From: Bacillota bacterium
Lineage (GTDB): Bacteria; Bacillota; Bacilli; Paenibacillales; Paenibacillaceae
Assembly (NCBI GenBank): GCA_023391635.1
Contig: JAEWAQ010000063.1
Location: 1 to 64,000 of the forward strand
Direction: 5' to 3'
Length of the DNA: 64,000 nt
The notes under the pieces are model-generated. The model did no database searches. It was not told the origin of the DNA and was given only the letters and a program-made list of their open reading frames with translations. A program made the position numbers and the translations under genes. Positions within the stretch are counted from its first letter, which is position 1. Each line of letters opens with the position of its first letter. Positions 25,085 to 33,875 of the stretch are shown here, in pieces.

Positions 25085-26935
25085 ATGTTCAGTTTTCCCG
25101 CGATTCGCAAGGCGATCCTCTCCGCCCCGCAGCGTCGGCCGCAGTTTCCTTACGGAGAACCGATTACGGATACGCGAATGGCCGAATTGCGCCAATCGCC
25201 GCATCTGCAACCGATTCTGCAGGAGGCGAGGGAGGAGGCGCGTCGTGCGTCGACGGCGCCGATCCCGGATCTGACCTTCGCGCAGTTCCATACGTTTGAA
25301 TCGGCAGGCACGCGGGTGGAGTTCGAAAGGCCGTATTTCGAGCGCCGCGGCCGGCTGGTTGCCTTGACGCTGGTTCTGGTCGTGGATCGTTCGGACGAAT
25401 ACGTTCGGGATTTGGAAAACTTAATCTGGGAAATCTGCAACGAGTACACTTGGTGTTTGCCGGCATGCCTTCCGGGAGGGCTTGAAGCATGCGAGGCCGA
25501 CCGGGTGCCGCCCGAACAGACGGTGGACCTGTTCGCGGCGGAAACGTCGCATGCGCTGGCAGAGGCGTTGTTCTTGCTGGGCGACCGCCTGAACCGGTGG
25601 ATCCATTACCGGGTCCGCCGCGAAATCGAGCGGCGCGTGTTCCGGCCGCTCTTCCACGATCCGGTTCATTTCGATTGGGAATCGAGCGTATCCAATTGGG
25701 CGTCTGTCTGCGCCGGCGCGGTTGGCATGTCCGCCCTCTTGCTGGAGGATGACCGGGAACGGCTGAGCGGCATCGTCGAACGGGTCATTCGCTGCATGGG
25801 AAGTTTTCTCGAAGGTTACGGTGATGACGGCGCTTGCGCGGAAGGCATCTCGTATTGGCAGTACGGGTTCGGCTATTACGTTTATTTCAGCGACATGCTC
25901 TATCAATTTACGGCCGGGGAACTGGACATGCTGGCCGGCGACAAGCTCCGGCAGATCGCCGAATTCCCTTGCAAGATTCAATTGTCGGGAACGGTCTTCT
26001 TGAATTATTCGGATGCGGTCAGTCATTGCGAGTTGAACACCGGCCTCGTATCCCGGCTCGTATCCCGGCTCAAGACCGCGGTGCCGGAGATGCCCGGGTT
26101 GCCTTCGTTGCATGCCGACCATTGTTACCGCTGGCCCGCATTGACGAGAAACTTGTTCTGGACCGATCCCGCTCTGCTGCGCAAGCCTCTCGAGGACGGA
26201 ACGTTCTATTTTCCCCACATCGGATGCGTGGCGGACCGCCGCCGTGTCGCGGACAAGACGATCGCCTTCTTCGCCAAGGGCGGACACAACGCTGAGCCGC
26301 ACAACCATAACGATCTCGGACATTTCATCCTTCATGCGGGGGGAGAAAGCCTATTGGTCGACTTGGGCATGGGCGTCTATACGCGGGACTATTTCGGTTC
26401 CGACCGATACCATCTGCTGCACACATCGTCGGAAGGCCATTCCGTACCGGTAATCAACGGATGTCCGCAGCATGCCGGCTGGAAGCGCAGGGCGGAAGTG
26501 ATTCGCTACAGAAACGAAGGCGGCGATTTGCATTTCTCGTTGGACCTTACGCGAGCTTACGACGACGCAACGCTGACCCGATACGAGCGCGCCTTTCACT
26601 GGAGCCATGGTACAGGGCAGGATATGACGGCATGTCTGGCATTGACGGATGCGTTCTCGTTCTCGGACCAGCCGGAATTTCTGGAGCAGCGATTCATCAG
26701 CCTGCACGAGCCTTGCGCGGACGACGGCCAAGTGATATGGAAGGGAGAACGGGGCAAAGTCGCCATGGCGTTCGATCCGATGCAGTATAGGGCCGAAGTG
26801 GAATCATTGCAGGATATTCAGGACAGCAAGGGAAACCCGTTAACCGTCTACCGCATGCGCTTGCATGCCTTGCAATTGCAAAGGCAGATGACCGGCGTGT
26901 TTACGTTCCGCTGCTCGGTCCTTGAATCGCCTTGA
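25085..26935 (+). CDS. Heparinase II/III-family protein
   Basis: A 616-residue protein with an N-terminal (alpha/alpha) toroid and a C-terminal beta-sandwich of the heparinase II/III family. The catalytic-domain hallmark is GGHNAEPHNHNDLGHFILHAGGES at about residues 399-422, with a conserved His/Asn cluster, then DLGMGVYTRDYF. The family cleaves uronic-acid-containing polysaccharides by beta-elimination, leaving unsaturated uronates. No signal peptide is present, so it would act inside on imported oligosaccharides. GGGGAGGAGG lies before the ATG. It is the last gene of the locus, which supports a uronate-type substrate for the whole pathway. Confidence 0.8.
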   Translation: MFSFPAIRKAILSAPQRRPQFPYGEPITDTRMAELRQSPHLQPILQEAREEARRASTAPIPDLTFAQFHTFESAGTRVEFERPYFERRGRLVALTLVLVVDRSDEYVRDLENLIWEICNEYTWCLPACLPGGLEACEADRVPPEQTVDLFAAETSHALAEALFLLGDRLNRWIHYRVRREIERRVFRPLFHDPVHFDWESSVSNWASVCAGAVGMSALLLEDDRERLSGIVERVIRCMGSFLEGYGDDGACAEGISYWQYGFGYYVYFSDMLYQFTAGELDMLAGDKLRQIAEFPCKIQLSGTVFLNYSDAVSHCELNTGLVSRLVSRLKTAVPEMPGLPSLHADHCYRWPALTRNLFWTDPALLRKPLEDGTFYFPHIGCVADRRRVADKTIAFFAKGGHNAEPHNHNDLGHFILHAGGESLLVDLGMGVYTRDYFGSDRYHLLHTSSEGHSVPVINGCPQHAGWKRRAEVIRYRNEGGDLHFSLDLTRAYDDATLTRYERAFHWSHGTGQDMTACLALTDAFSFSDQPEFLEQRFISLHEPCADDGQVIWKGERGKVAMAFDPMQYRAEVESLQDIQDSKGNPLTVYRMRLHALQLQRQMTGVFTFRCSVLESP

Positions 26936-27021
26936 ACGAGTGGGCGCGGCAGGGCGGACAATCGGCATGGAGAGCAATAGGAGTTTCCCGGGGAACCTGC
27001 GAACTCCTGCCGCCGCCATGC

Positions 27022-27924
27022 TTATCTGTGCGCCGAATATCGATTAGCCCGGCTGATACGGCGAATGACGGCAAGTTCGTCGTCAGTCAACGGCGGGATG
27101 TCGGCGGCCGCAAGATTATGCGAGAGTTGCTCCGGTGAGCTGGCGCCGGGGATGGCAACGGCGACGGCCGGCTCGGACAGCGAGAAGCGGATCGCAAGCT
27201 GCGACAGGCTTCTCCCTGGACGGATCAGCGGCTGAAGCTCTGCGCGTAATTGGCGGATTTCTTCGGCGCGGTAGTCCAAGTAGTCGCGTTCCACGGGTTT
27301 GTTCTCCGACAGAAGTCCGCCGGCCACAGGACCGCGCGCAATGACGCCGATGCCGCGGGCCAGTGCGACCGGCAGAATCTCTTCTTCCGCACGTCGATCC
27401 AGGATGCTGATCTGGTTCATAACGCTGACGATTCCGGAGCGCTTGGCGTATTCCCGCACGACATTCGGACGGATGGAAGAGATGCCGTAATGCCGGATCA
27501 GCCCTTGCCGTTTCAATTCCTCGAACGCCTCTATCGTCTCATCGATAGGATCGTCCAGCGTTCCACCGTGCAATTGGTACAGGTCGATATAATCGGTCTT
27601 CAGTCTGCGCAGACTGTCGTGAACGGCCGCCAAAATGTACTTCTTCGAAGCATCCCACACCCATCCTTCTTGTCCCGGAATGCGGCGATTGCCGACTTTG
27701 GTCGCGATGACGACCTTGTCTCGCCGACCTTGAACGGCCAGCCCCACCAATTCTTCGTTGCGGCCCGCATCGTACAGATCGGCCGTATCCAGCAGATTCA
27801 CGCCGCGATCCAGCGCCCGATGAATCATCGATACCGCCTTCGTTTCCTCCGTGCCCAGCGACATGCAGCCCAGTCCGATCTCGCTCACCATGATGTCCGA
27901 CGTGCCCAAACGGTTCATTTTCAT
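27022..27924 (-). CDS. Aldo/keto reductase
   Basis: A 300-residue NADPH-dependent oxidoreductase of the AKR family, a TIM barrel. The catalytic tetrad can be placed: Asp in LDTADLYDAGRNEE (Asp and Tyr), Lys in VIATKVGNR and His in LYQLHGGTLDD. The start ATG at 27924 has AAGGAAGG at good spacing; the longer frame up to 28023 lacks a ribosome site. It converges on the heparinase-like gene and is divergent from the hydroxyacid dehydrogenase at 28138. The substrate is unknown. Confidence 0.92.
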   Translation of the reverse strand: MKMNRLGTSDIMVSEIGLGCMSLGTEETKAVSMIHRALDRGVNLLDTADLYDAGRNEELVGLAVQGRRDKVVIATKVGNRRIPGQEGWVWDASKKYILAAVHDSLRRLKTDYIDLYQLHGGTLDDPIDETIEAFEELKRQGLIRHYGISSIRPNVVREYAKRSGIVSVMNQISILDRRAEEEILPVALARGIGVIARGPVAGGLLSENKPVERDYLDYRAEEIRQLRAELQPLIRPGRSLSQLAIRFSLSEPAVAVAIPGASSPEQLSHNLAAADIPPLTDDELAVIRRISRANRYSAHR

Positions 27925-28137
27925 CGATTCAGTCCTTCCTTTCTTCACAGGTTCCTTGTCCCAATAGTATCTCATAGGATCGCCCAAGAAATGAAGAGCG
28001 CGGTCGACAATCGCTTGATGCAAAGGTAAACTTAGGGTGGATGTCGTCGATTACGGAATCATTGCGTCACCGCGAATTAAAGGAACTTATTGACGCTCGG
28101 CACGGAGATTTACAGAAGCGAATAGGAGGCAGTCAGC

Positions 28138-29115
28138 ATGAACAGACCGAAGGTATTGATCCCGCACAATCTGGAGCCGCGGGCTCGGGCCTACATAGCG
28201 GAGCATTGCGAGATCGTCGAGTTTCCGATGGGGCAGAAATTGGACCAGACGACCTTGTACGAGCTGGTGCGGAACGTGGAAGGAATGCTGCAATCGGGCG
28301 TGCGGATCGACGCCGATCTGCTGGCGCATGCGCCGGCACTTAAGATCGTGGCGAATTGCTCGGTGGGCTATAACAATTTCGATACGGCGGCGATGAAGGA
28401 ACGCGGTGTGGCCGGGACGAATACGCCGTACGTCCTCGACGATACGGTGGCCGATCTCGTGCTTGCGCTGATGCTGACCGCCGCCAGGAGGGTGGCGGAG
28501 CTGGATCGCCGCGTGAAGGCCGGGGAGTGGGACCCTCATCTCAAGGGAGAAGCTGCTTTCGGCATCGACGTCCACCATGCGACGCTCGGCATTATCGGCA
28601 TGGGTCGGATCGGGGAAGCAGTCGCGAAGAGGGCAAAGTTCGGCTTCGACATGAACATTGTGTATTCGAATCGCAGCCGCAGGCCGGAGGCGGAGCAGTC
28701 GTACGATGCACGCCATTTGCAGCTGGAGAATTTGCTGCGCGAAGCCGATTTCATCGTGCTCATGACGCCGCTTACGCCGCAGACGGAGCGGATGATTCGC
28801 CGGGAGCATTTTGCCATGATGAAGCGGACAGCGGTGTTCGTCAACGCGTCGCGCGGGCAGACGGTGGACGAGCAGGCGTTGATCGAAGCGCTGCGGGACG
28901 GAACGATCTACGCCGCCGGCCTCGACGTGTTCGAGAAAGAGCCGATCGATCCGGCGAATCCGCTTCTCACGTTGCCTAACGCGGTCACGGTGCCGCATAT
29001 CGGATCGGCGACGCACAAGACGCGGGCCGATATGGCGATGGCGGCGGCACGGAACCTCGTGGCGGGCGTCACCGGACAGACGCCGCCGGACATCGTTGCG
29101 GAATTGCGGAACTAA
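28138..29115 (+). CDS. 2-Hydroxyacid dehydrogenase, glyoxylate/hydroxypyruvate reductase type
   Basis: A 325-residue NAD(P)-dependent D-2-hydroxyacid dehydrogenase. The signature GIIGMGRIGEAV is near residue 148, followed by catalytic residues in VNASRGQ (Arg), DVFEKEP (Glu) and PHIGSATH (His). The substrate loop VANCSVGYNNFD near residue 76 is characteristic of the GRHPR/GyaR-like group. TAGGAGG precedes the ATG. It stands alone as a single-gene unit. A role in glyoxylate or hydroxypyruvate reduction fits the glcDF genes 5 kb away, but the two are not in one operon. Confidence 0.9.
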   Translation: MNRPKVLIPHNLEPRARAYIAEHCEIVEFPMGQKLDQTTLYELVRNVEGMLQSGVRIDADLLAHAPALKIVANCSVGYNNFDTAAMKERGVAGTNTPYVLDDTVADLVLALMLTAARRVAELDRRVKAGEWDPHLKGEAAFGIDVHHATLGIIGMGRIGEAVAKRAKFGFDMNIVYSNRSRRPEAEQSYDARHLQLENLLREADFIVLMTPLTPQTERMIRREHFAMMKRTAVFVNASRGQTVDEQALIEALRDGTIYAAGLDVFEKEPIDPANPLLTLPNAVTVPHIGSATHKTRADMAMAAARNLVAGVTGQTPPDIVAELRN

Positions 29116-29504
29116 GTCGAGAATGAAGACCATCCGGTAAGGGCGTGGCGATAAACGGCTGCGATTAGCGTTATCAGGGTCCGGTATTAGTGACCTCTTG
29201 AATAACGTGTTGCCCGGGCAAACTCGGGCAGGCAAACGGCGGCAATCGTTACGCCCTAACTTTCTGTTCCCTCTATGTACGATGCCATCGCCCCGCCTGC
29301 GACGCGCCAGGCCCCTTCCCCGATGCCATTTCCGACGACCGCGCATCTGCTTGCAGTATGCGATTTGCGATTCATGCCTGCTTGTCCATACGATTCATTT
29401 CCAACTAAGATTGCCGATCGCAATAATATTCGAATACACTGAAAGAGGTTCAGGTGCCAGTATAGAATTATTTCGTATAGCAACAATGCGAGAGGGAGTG
29501 GACA
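29116..29504. other. Gap without a recognisable gene
   Basis: The 389 bases hold no convincing gene. A 12-bp perfect palindrome, TTGCCCGGGCAA, lies at 29210-29221. A weak promoter-like pair, TTGCCG (29411-29416) and TACACT (29435-29440) with an 18-bp spacer, lies about 65 bp before the next gene. Confidence 0.4.
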
Positions 29505-30446
29505 ATGAACGCGCGCATGAAAGCGGGGATCGTGTACGCGGTCGCCGCGGCAATGGTCTTCGCCAGTTGGATCGGCAATGCGATCGTTTATCGTCACAAC
29601 CAACTGCCGGAAGCGGGATTTCTGCAACACTATATCGAGGCGACGGATGGCGGAGGCTCATTCGAATTGTTGTATGTAGCGAATCGAAGCGATCCGCGCC
29701 GCATCGTCGGGGTGACGATCGACGGCTTGCCTTGGGTAAGGTTCCAGGTATCTTCCGGCGGGAATGAAATGCGGTACCAGCGAGTCCAAGAGGTAATGGC
29801 GATCATCGACTTGCAGCAGGGGCAGACGGACGAGGCGAAGGAAGAGCCGCTTATCATCCGGGAAGTTATGGTTTATTACAGCGATGGAACGTCCGAACGG
29901 AAGAATGTGGGGGAAATCCGGCTGTACAGGGAAGCGGCGCACGCGCATGCAGAGACGGAGGATGGCGGGAAATCGGATGCGGCTGCAAGCGCGGATGGAA
30001 ACGAAGATCGAAATGCGGAAGCGGGAACGATCGCGGACTCGGACGCGTTGGAACGTCCCTTCTCTTTCCAATCCGGGGGTAGTTCCTCGGACGGCAACGG
30101 CTTCGGGTCCATCATGATCGACCGTCCGGTCACCTTGACGAATATCGACTCCGCTTGGCTGCCTGTATTGGGAGATGCCTTCGAATGGCAAGTTTCGGGC
30201 GGCAGCGAGCAGCTTGAACTTCCAACTGAACTCGATGCTCATCTGTCCTTGTCCCTCAAGTATCAATTCCGATTGGACGGTCATCCGGCACATGGCATGG
30301 ACGTGTTCCAACTGATGATGAGAATGTCGTTCCAAGAACGTAACGAGCAAATGTGGGACTATAGCGTATTTGCTTCCTATAAACCGCAAATGACGGAGGC
30401 GCAAGTGCGCGCATACGTTCAGGGCAAGAGGAGGGAGCGCGCATGA
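29505..30446 (+). CDS. Membrane-anchored protein of unknown function
   Basis: A 313-residue protein with one N-terminal hydrophobic helix (AGIVYAVAAAMVFASWIGNAIVY, residues 7-29) that serves as a membrane anchor or uncleaved signal. The rest is polar; a low-complexity acidic and Ala/Asp-rich stretch (about residues 150-190) divides two globular parts. The start has GAGAGGGAGTGG upstream. It overlaps the next gene by four bases (ATGA at 30443-30446), so the two work together. I do not recognise a family; the exposed part is expected outside the membrane. Confidence 0.75.
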   Translation: MNARMKAGIVYAVAAAMVFASWIGNAIVYRHNQLPEAGFLQHYIEATDGGGSFELLYVANRSDPRRIVGVTIDGLPWVRFQVSSGGNEMRYQRVQEVMAIIDLQQGQTDEAKEEPLIIREVMVYYSDGTSERKNVGEIRLYREAAHAHAETEDGGKSDAAASADGNEDRNAEAGTIADSDALERPFSFQSGGSSSDGNGFGSIMIDRPVTLTNIDSAWLPVLGDAFEWQVSGGSEQLELPTELDAHLSLSLKYQFRLDGHPAHGMDVFQLMMRMSFQERNEQMWDYSVFASYKPQMTEAQVRAYVQGKRRERA

Positions 30447-31069
30447 GGCCGGCCTATTCCCGCATCGCTTGGGGGCTTGCGCTGGAGTTGATCGATTTTC
30501 GCATTCAAAGCTTCGATATTTTACCGGACGCGCTCGGTTACTTGCTCATTATGATCGGGCTTGCCGGTGTGAGGCCGCGCAACGGGAAGTTCATTGCGGG
30601 CTGGCTGGCTGCCGGCGCGCTGCTGCTCGAATCGCTGCCGCGATTGGTCGGGGGGCTGCCGATCTTGAATTTGCTTGAACCGCAAGCGCTGGATTTCTAC
30701 GAACTGCTCATGATGGCGGGAATTGCGCTCGTGGAAATGATGATGTTATACGGGATATGCATCGGGATTCGGGAGCAGTCGTTATCGGAAGAGAGGCACG
30801 CCGGGCTAGCGCATTCTGCGTTGCGGACATGGCAGGCGGTGTTCGGATTCGGTGCGTCTATGCTGATCGCGCTCCCGTTCACACAGACAACGCAATGGAG
30901 CACAATGTTGCCGTGGACGTTCGTGCTCGGTCTTGGCTCCTTCATCGCCGGCTTGTGGGTCATCGCGCTCGTGCGCAGGGCGGGCAAACAAAACGATAAA
31001 GGCAGCGGAACGGAGGGGAAGGCTCGGGGAATGGATCAGGTGACAGTTAAGAATGAATTTGGCGAATGA
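30443..31069 (+). CDS. Polytopic membrane protein of unknown function
   Basis: A 208-residue protein with about five hydrophobic segments (for example IAWGLALELIDF, ALGYLLIMIGLAGV, FIAGWLAAGALLLESL, MMAGIALVEMMMLYGICIGI, MLPWTFVLGLGSFIAGLWVIAL) and a polar, basic C-terminal tail. It is translationally coupled to the preceding anchored protein. The first helices with FDILPDALGYLLI resemble small integral membrane proteins often found in this order in Bacillales, but I cannot name the function. A two-protein membrane complex is a reasonable guess. Confidence 0.75.
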   Translation: MRPAYSRIAWGLALELIDFRIQSFDILPDALGYLLIMIGLAGVRPRNGKFIAGWLAAGALLLESLPRLVGGLPILNLLEPQALDFYELLMMAGIALVEMMMLYGICIGIREQSLSEERHAGLAHSALRTWQAVFGFGASMLIALPFTQTTQWSTMLPWTFVLGLGSFIAGLWVIALVRRAGKQNDKGSGTEGKARGMDQVTVKNEFGE

Positions 31070-31110
31070 TCGGTATCGTATGACGAGGCTGACGAAGAAG
31101 GAGTGTAACC

Positions 31111-32550
31111 ATGTCGTTCAATTTGGAAGAGGCGACGATTCGCGGCATGCAAGCTGCCATGGAGGCTGGAGAGCTGACCGCTCGCCAGCTCGTGATTCAG
31201 TATATGGAACGGATCGCCCGTTACGATCAATCGGGTATGAAACTCAATGCGGTGCTGGAGCTCAATCCCGATGCGGTTGCGATTGCGGAGCATCGGGACG
31301 CGGAGAGGGCGGCCGGCGAGTCGAGAGGCTTGCTGCATGGCATTCCGGTGCTGCTGAAGGACAATATTAATACCGGCGACAACATGCACACGAGCGCGGG
31401 ATCGCTGGCGCTTGCCGATTCGTTCGCGCCGGAAGATGCTCGCCTCGTGAAGCTGCTGCGGGATGCAGGGGCAATTGTACTAGGCAAAACGAATATGACG
31501 GAGTGGGCCAACTTCATGACGGCGGGCATGCCTGCCGGCTACAGCTCCCGCGGCGGCCAGGTGCTGAATCCGTACGGGCCCGGCCGAATCCAGACCGGCG
31601 GCTCCAGTTCCGGATCGGCCGTCGCGGTCGCCGCCAATCTTTGCGCGGTCTCGGTCGGTACGGAGACGTCCGGTTCGATTCTGCATCCCGCGTACTTCAA
31701 CTGCCTTGTCGGCATCAAGCCGACGCTCGGCTCGATCAGCCGCTCGGGCATTGTGCCCATTACCTATACGCAGGACACAGCCGGACCGATGGCGCGTACG
31801 GTGGAGGATGCGGCTGTGCTGTTCGGTGCGATGGTTGGCGTCGATCCGGCGGATGCCGCAACGCTGCCGTCGGGCGGGCGGACGCATGCGGACTACACTG
31901 TATTTCTGGATGCGGACGGGCTTCGCGGCGCAAGAATCGGGATCAATCGGGGCTACTGGAACGACTTCCGCAAGGCGGAGAAGGAATTGCTGGAGCAGGC
32001 GATCCAGACGCTGCGCGACGCGGGGGCGGTCGTCGTGGAAGGGGCGAACCTGCCGCATATCGCGGATCATTCAACCGTACTGATCAGCGAATTCAAGTCT
32101 GCGTTGAACCGTTATTTGGCGTCGCTTGGACCGCATGCGCCGGTAAAGACGCTGCACGACGTGATCGCGTTCAACAACAAGCATCCGGAGCGCGCGCTCA
32201 AGTACGGGCAGAAGCTGTTATTGCAGGCGGAGTATGAAACTTCCGGCAAGCTGACGGAGTCCGAATACATCCGTGATCGGTTGCGCGATTGGCGCGGGTC
32301 CCGCGAGGAAGGTATCGACCGGCTTATGGACGAGCACCGTTTGGATGCCTTGTTCTGCCCGGGTGTTACGGATTCTCCAGCCGTCTCCGGCTATCCGGCG
32401 ATCATCGTTCCCGCCGGCCGCCGCCGCGACGGCATGCCCGTCGGCGTGACTTTTGCCGGGCGGGCTTACAGCGAGCCGGCGCTATTGCGCATCGCCTACG
32501 CTTTTGAGCAGCTCACCCGTGCCCGGGTTGGGCCCAAGCTGGCTCCATAA
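31111..32550 (+). CDS. Amidase-signature family protein
   Basis: A 479-residue amidase with the Ser-cisSer-Lys triad: Lys83 in LLKDNINT, the glycine/serine loop GGSSSGSA around residues 163-170, and the nucleophilic Ser189 in GTETSGSI. AAGGAGTG is the ribosome site. Members hydrolyse amides, including the GatA subunit, but no GatB/GatC partners occur here, so it is a stand-alone amidase. The C-terminal GYPAIIVPAGRR segment is typical. Cytoplasmic, no signal peptide. Substrate unknown. Confidence 0.9.
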   Translation: MSFNLEEATIRGMQAAMEAGELTARQLVIQYMERIARYDQSGMKLNAVLELNPDAVAIAEHRDAERAAGESRGLLHGIPVLLKDNINTGDNMHTSAGSLALADSFAPEDARLVKLLRDAGAIVLGKTNMTEWANFMTAGMPAGYSSRGGQVLNPYGPGRIQTGGSSSGSAVAVAANLCAVSVGTETSGSILHPAYFNCLVGIKPTLGSISRSGIVPITYTQDTAGPMARTVEDAAVLFGAMVGVDPADAATLPSGGRTHADYTVFLDADGLRGARIGINRGYWNDFRKAEKELLEQAIQTLRDAGAVVVEGANLPHIADHSTVLISEFKSALNRYLASLGPHAPVKTLHDVIAFNNKHPERALKYGQKLLLQAEYETSGKLTESEYIRDRLRDWRGSREEGIDRLMDEHRLDALFCPGVTDSPAVSGYPAIIVPAGRRRDGMPVGVTFAGRAYSEPALLRIAYAFEQLTRARVGPKLAP

Positions 32551-32578
32551 GGAGGGCAGAAGCGCCGGGACTACCTTG

Positions 32579-32730
32579 AACGCGCGGAGTTGGGAGCTTA
32601 GAGTACCTAGCGTCCGTTGAAGCTAGATAGGAGCGCGGAGATTGGAACTGAAAGTACCTAACGCCCGCCGAAGCTATCTGAACGCGTGGAGTTGGGAGCC
32701 AAAAGTACCTAACGCCCGTCGATTCAGGAA
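32579..32730. repeat. Three tandem 51-bp repeats
   Basis: Three near-identical copies are found. The motif CGCGGAG (CGTGGAG in the third copy) starts at 32583, 32634 and 32685, and AGTACCTA starts at 32602, 32653 and 32704, a period of exactly 51 bp in both cases. The units share about 80 per cent of their bases. They lie between the amidase and the FadR-type regulator. Because 51 is a multiple of three, an open frame over the last two copies encodes a short repeated peptide; this is probably a by-product. No spacers separate the copies, so this is not a CRISPR array. Confidence 0.85.
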
Positions 32731-32733
32731 GCC

Positions 32734-33480
32734 TTACGGAGTGCCGGGTTCACCGGCATTCCCGCGTATGTCGGACAGCCGTTCTCGCAGCACCGATTCC
32801 ACCTTGGACAGGTGTTGCTCCATGCGTTCCGCGGCTAACCGTTCTTCGCGCGCGGCGACTGCCTCCGCGATGCCTGCGTGTTCGTGCAGCAGCGCTTCGG
32901 CGGACCGGCGGTCGGCATAGAACCAGAGGGTCCGCGTATCCCGCATGCTGGTCTGCAGCCTGTCCGACAAGGAACGGGTCAGATCGATCAACAGCGGGTT
33001 GTGGGTGGATTCGGCAAGCAGCAAATGGAAAGCCGTATCGGCTTGCTCGCCTGCGATCTCGTCGGACAGCACCTGCTCCATGCGGCCGATGGCGGTTCGC
33101 AATGCGTCAGCGTCGGCTTCGGTCCGGTTGCGCGCTGCAAGCGATGCGTTGCCGGTCTCCAGCACCCGGCGCACTTCGATGAGCTGCAGCAGCGATTGCG
33201 CGTTCGCGATCCAATCGGACAGTGCAGCCTCTCCCGGCGCATCGGTGACGACGGCTTTGACATACGTTCCGCCGCCTTGGCGGATATCGAGCCAGCCCAT
33301 CGCTTTAAGCGCGCTCAGCGCTTCGCGCACGGTAGATCGCCCGACGCCGAAACGCTCGGATAACTCGACGACGGAAGCCAGCTTGTCCCCCGGCTTCCGC
33401 ACCCCGCTCTCAATTTCCTGCCGCAGTTCGCTGAGCACCCATTCGCTGCTTTTGAGCGGCCGCTTGTTCGCGTTCTCCAC
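32734..33480 (-). CDS. GntR/FadR-family transcriptional regulator
   Basis: A 248-residue regulator with an N-terminal winged helix (LSELRQEIESG, then SERFGVGRSTVREALSALKAM) and a C-terminal all-helical FCD effector domain (residues about 90-225), a metal-binding fold that senses small carboxylic acids. The start is GTG at 33480 with GGAGGGAT upstream. It is divergent from glcDF and is the likely regulator of that operon, with a LutR-like palindrome at 33876-33888. Effectors such as lactate or glycolate are plausible. Confidence 0.9.
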   Translation of the reverse strand: MENANKRPLKSSEWVLSELRQEIESGVRKPGDKLASVVELSERFGVGRSTVREALSALKAMGWLDIRQGGGTYVKAVVTDAPGEAALSDWIANAQSLLQLIEVRRVLETGNASLAARNRTEADADALRTAIGRMEQVLSDEIAGEQADTAFHLLLAESTHNPLLIDLTRSLSDRLQTSMRDTRTLWFYADRRSAEALLHEHAGIAEAVAAREERLAAERMEQHLSKVESVLRERLSDIRGNAGEPGTP

Positions 33481-33499
33481 GATATCCCTCCTGCCAGTT

Positions 33500-33815
33500 C
33501 ATGCGTAACTACATGATCAACTGCAAAATGTACATCTCTTTATGCGTTATTCAGCCGATTTGAAGCAATCAACTGCAAATCGTGAAGTTCATTTTTCCAA
33601 ATGGAATCCGAAGAGTACCATAAGGCCAAAAGAGATGTAGAAAATGCATTTGTATGATTCCCCGCCGACGGATTCGTTTCATCAACTGCACGAAATGCAG
33701 CTCCCGATAGTCATTGCAAGTAGTGCAGCATATGAAACAAGCTGAATGTTGCGAAAAGCCCAAGCGTCATATGGGCCCCGATAGCCATCGCAATTGCCGC
33801 AGCACGAAACACTAC
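33500..33815. repeat. Degenerate repeat region between glcD and its regulator
   Basis: The 430-bp divergent gap has several related segments. ATCAACTGCAAA occurs at 33516 and 33568 (52 bp apart) and ATCAACTGCA again at 33681. CCCGATAG followed by YCATYGCAA occurs at 33703 and 33777 (74 bp apart), each followed by GCAGCA and GAAACA. The copies differ by substitutions and short gaps, as in an old tandem repeat. No gene is seen. Confidence 0.5.
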
Positions 33816-33830
33816 AAACATTACAAATTA

Positions 33831-33857
33831 TTGTACCTGTTTCAATTCGAATATGAT
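33831..33857 (+). promoter_or_regulatory. Possible promoter of glcDF
   Basis: TTGTAC at 33831-33836 and TATGAT at 33852-33857 have a 15-bp spacer, shorter than usual; TATACT at 33857-33862 would give 20 bp. Either -10 places the start about ten bases before the LutR-like palindrome, which suits repression. The exact boxes are uncertain. Confidence 0.35.
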
Positions 33858-33875
33858 ATACTTTACGCAAATAAA

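Noticed and set aside
23843..25291. Minus-strand open frame opposite the SDR and MBL genes
   Set aside because: Arg/Gln-rich composition, no motif, no ribosome site, full overlap with good genes.
28087..29346. Minus-strand open frame opposite the hydroxyacid dehydrogenase
   Set aside because: No motif; the plus-strand gene has intact catalytic signatures.
29198..29767. Open frame in the gap before 29505
   Set aside because: Overlaps the start of the anchored protein in another frame, lacks a ribosome site and has an Arg/Ser-rich sequence.
32579..32730. CRISPR array
   Set aside because: The copies are directly adjacent with no unique spacers, and no cas genes are present.
32642..32920. Short open frame beginning in the 51-bp repeats
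   Set aside because: Its start is repeat-derived and its end overlaps the GntR gene on the other strand; no ribosome site.
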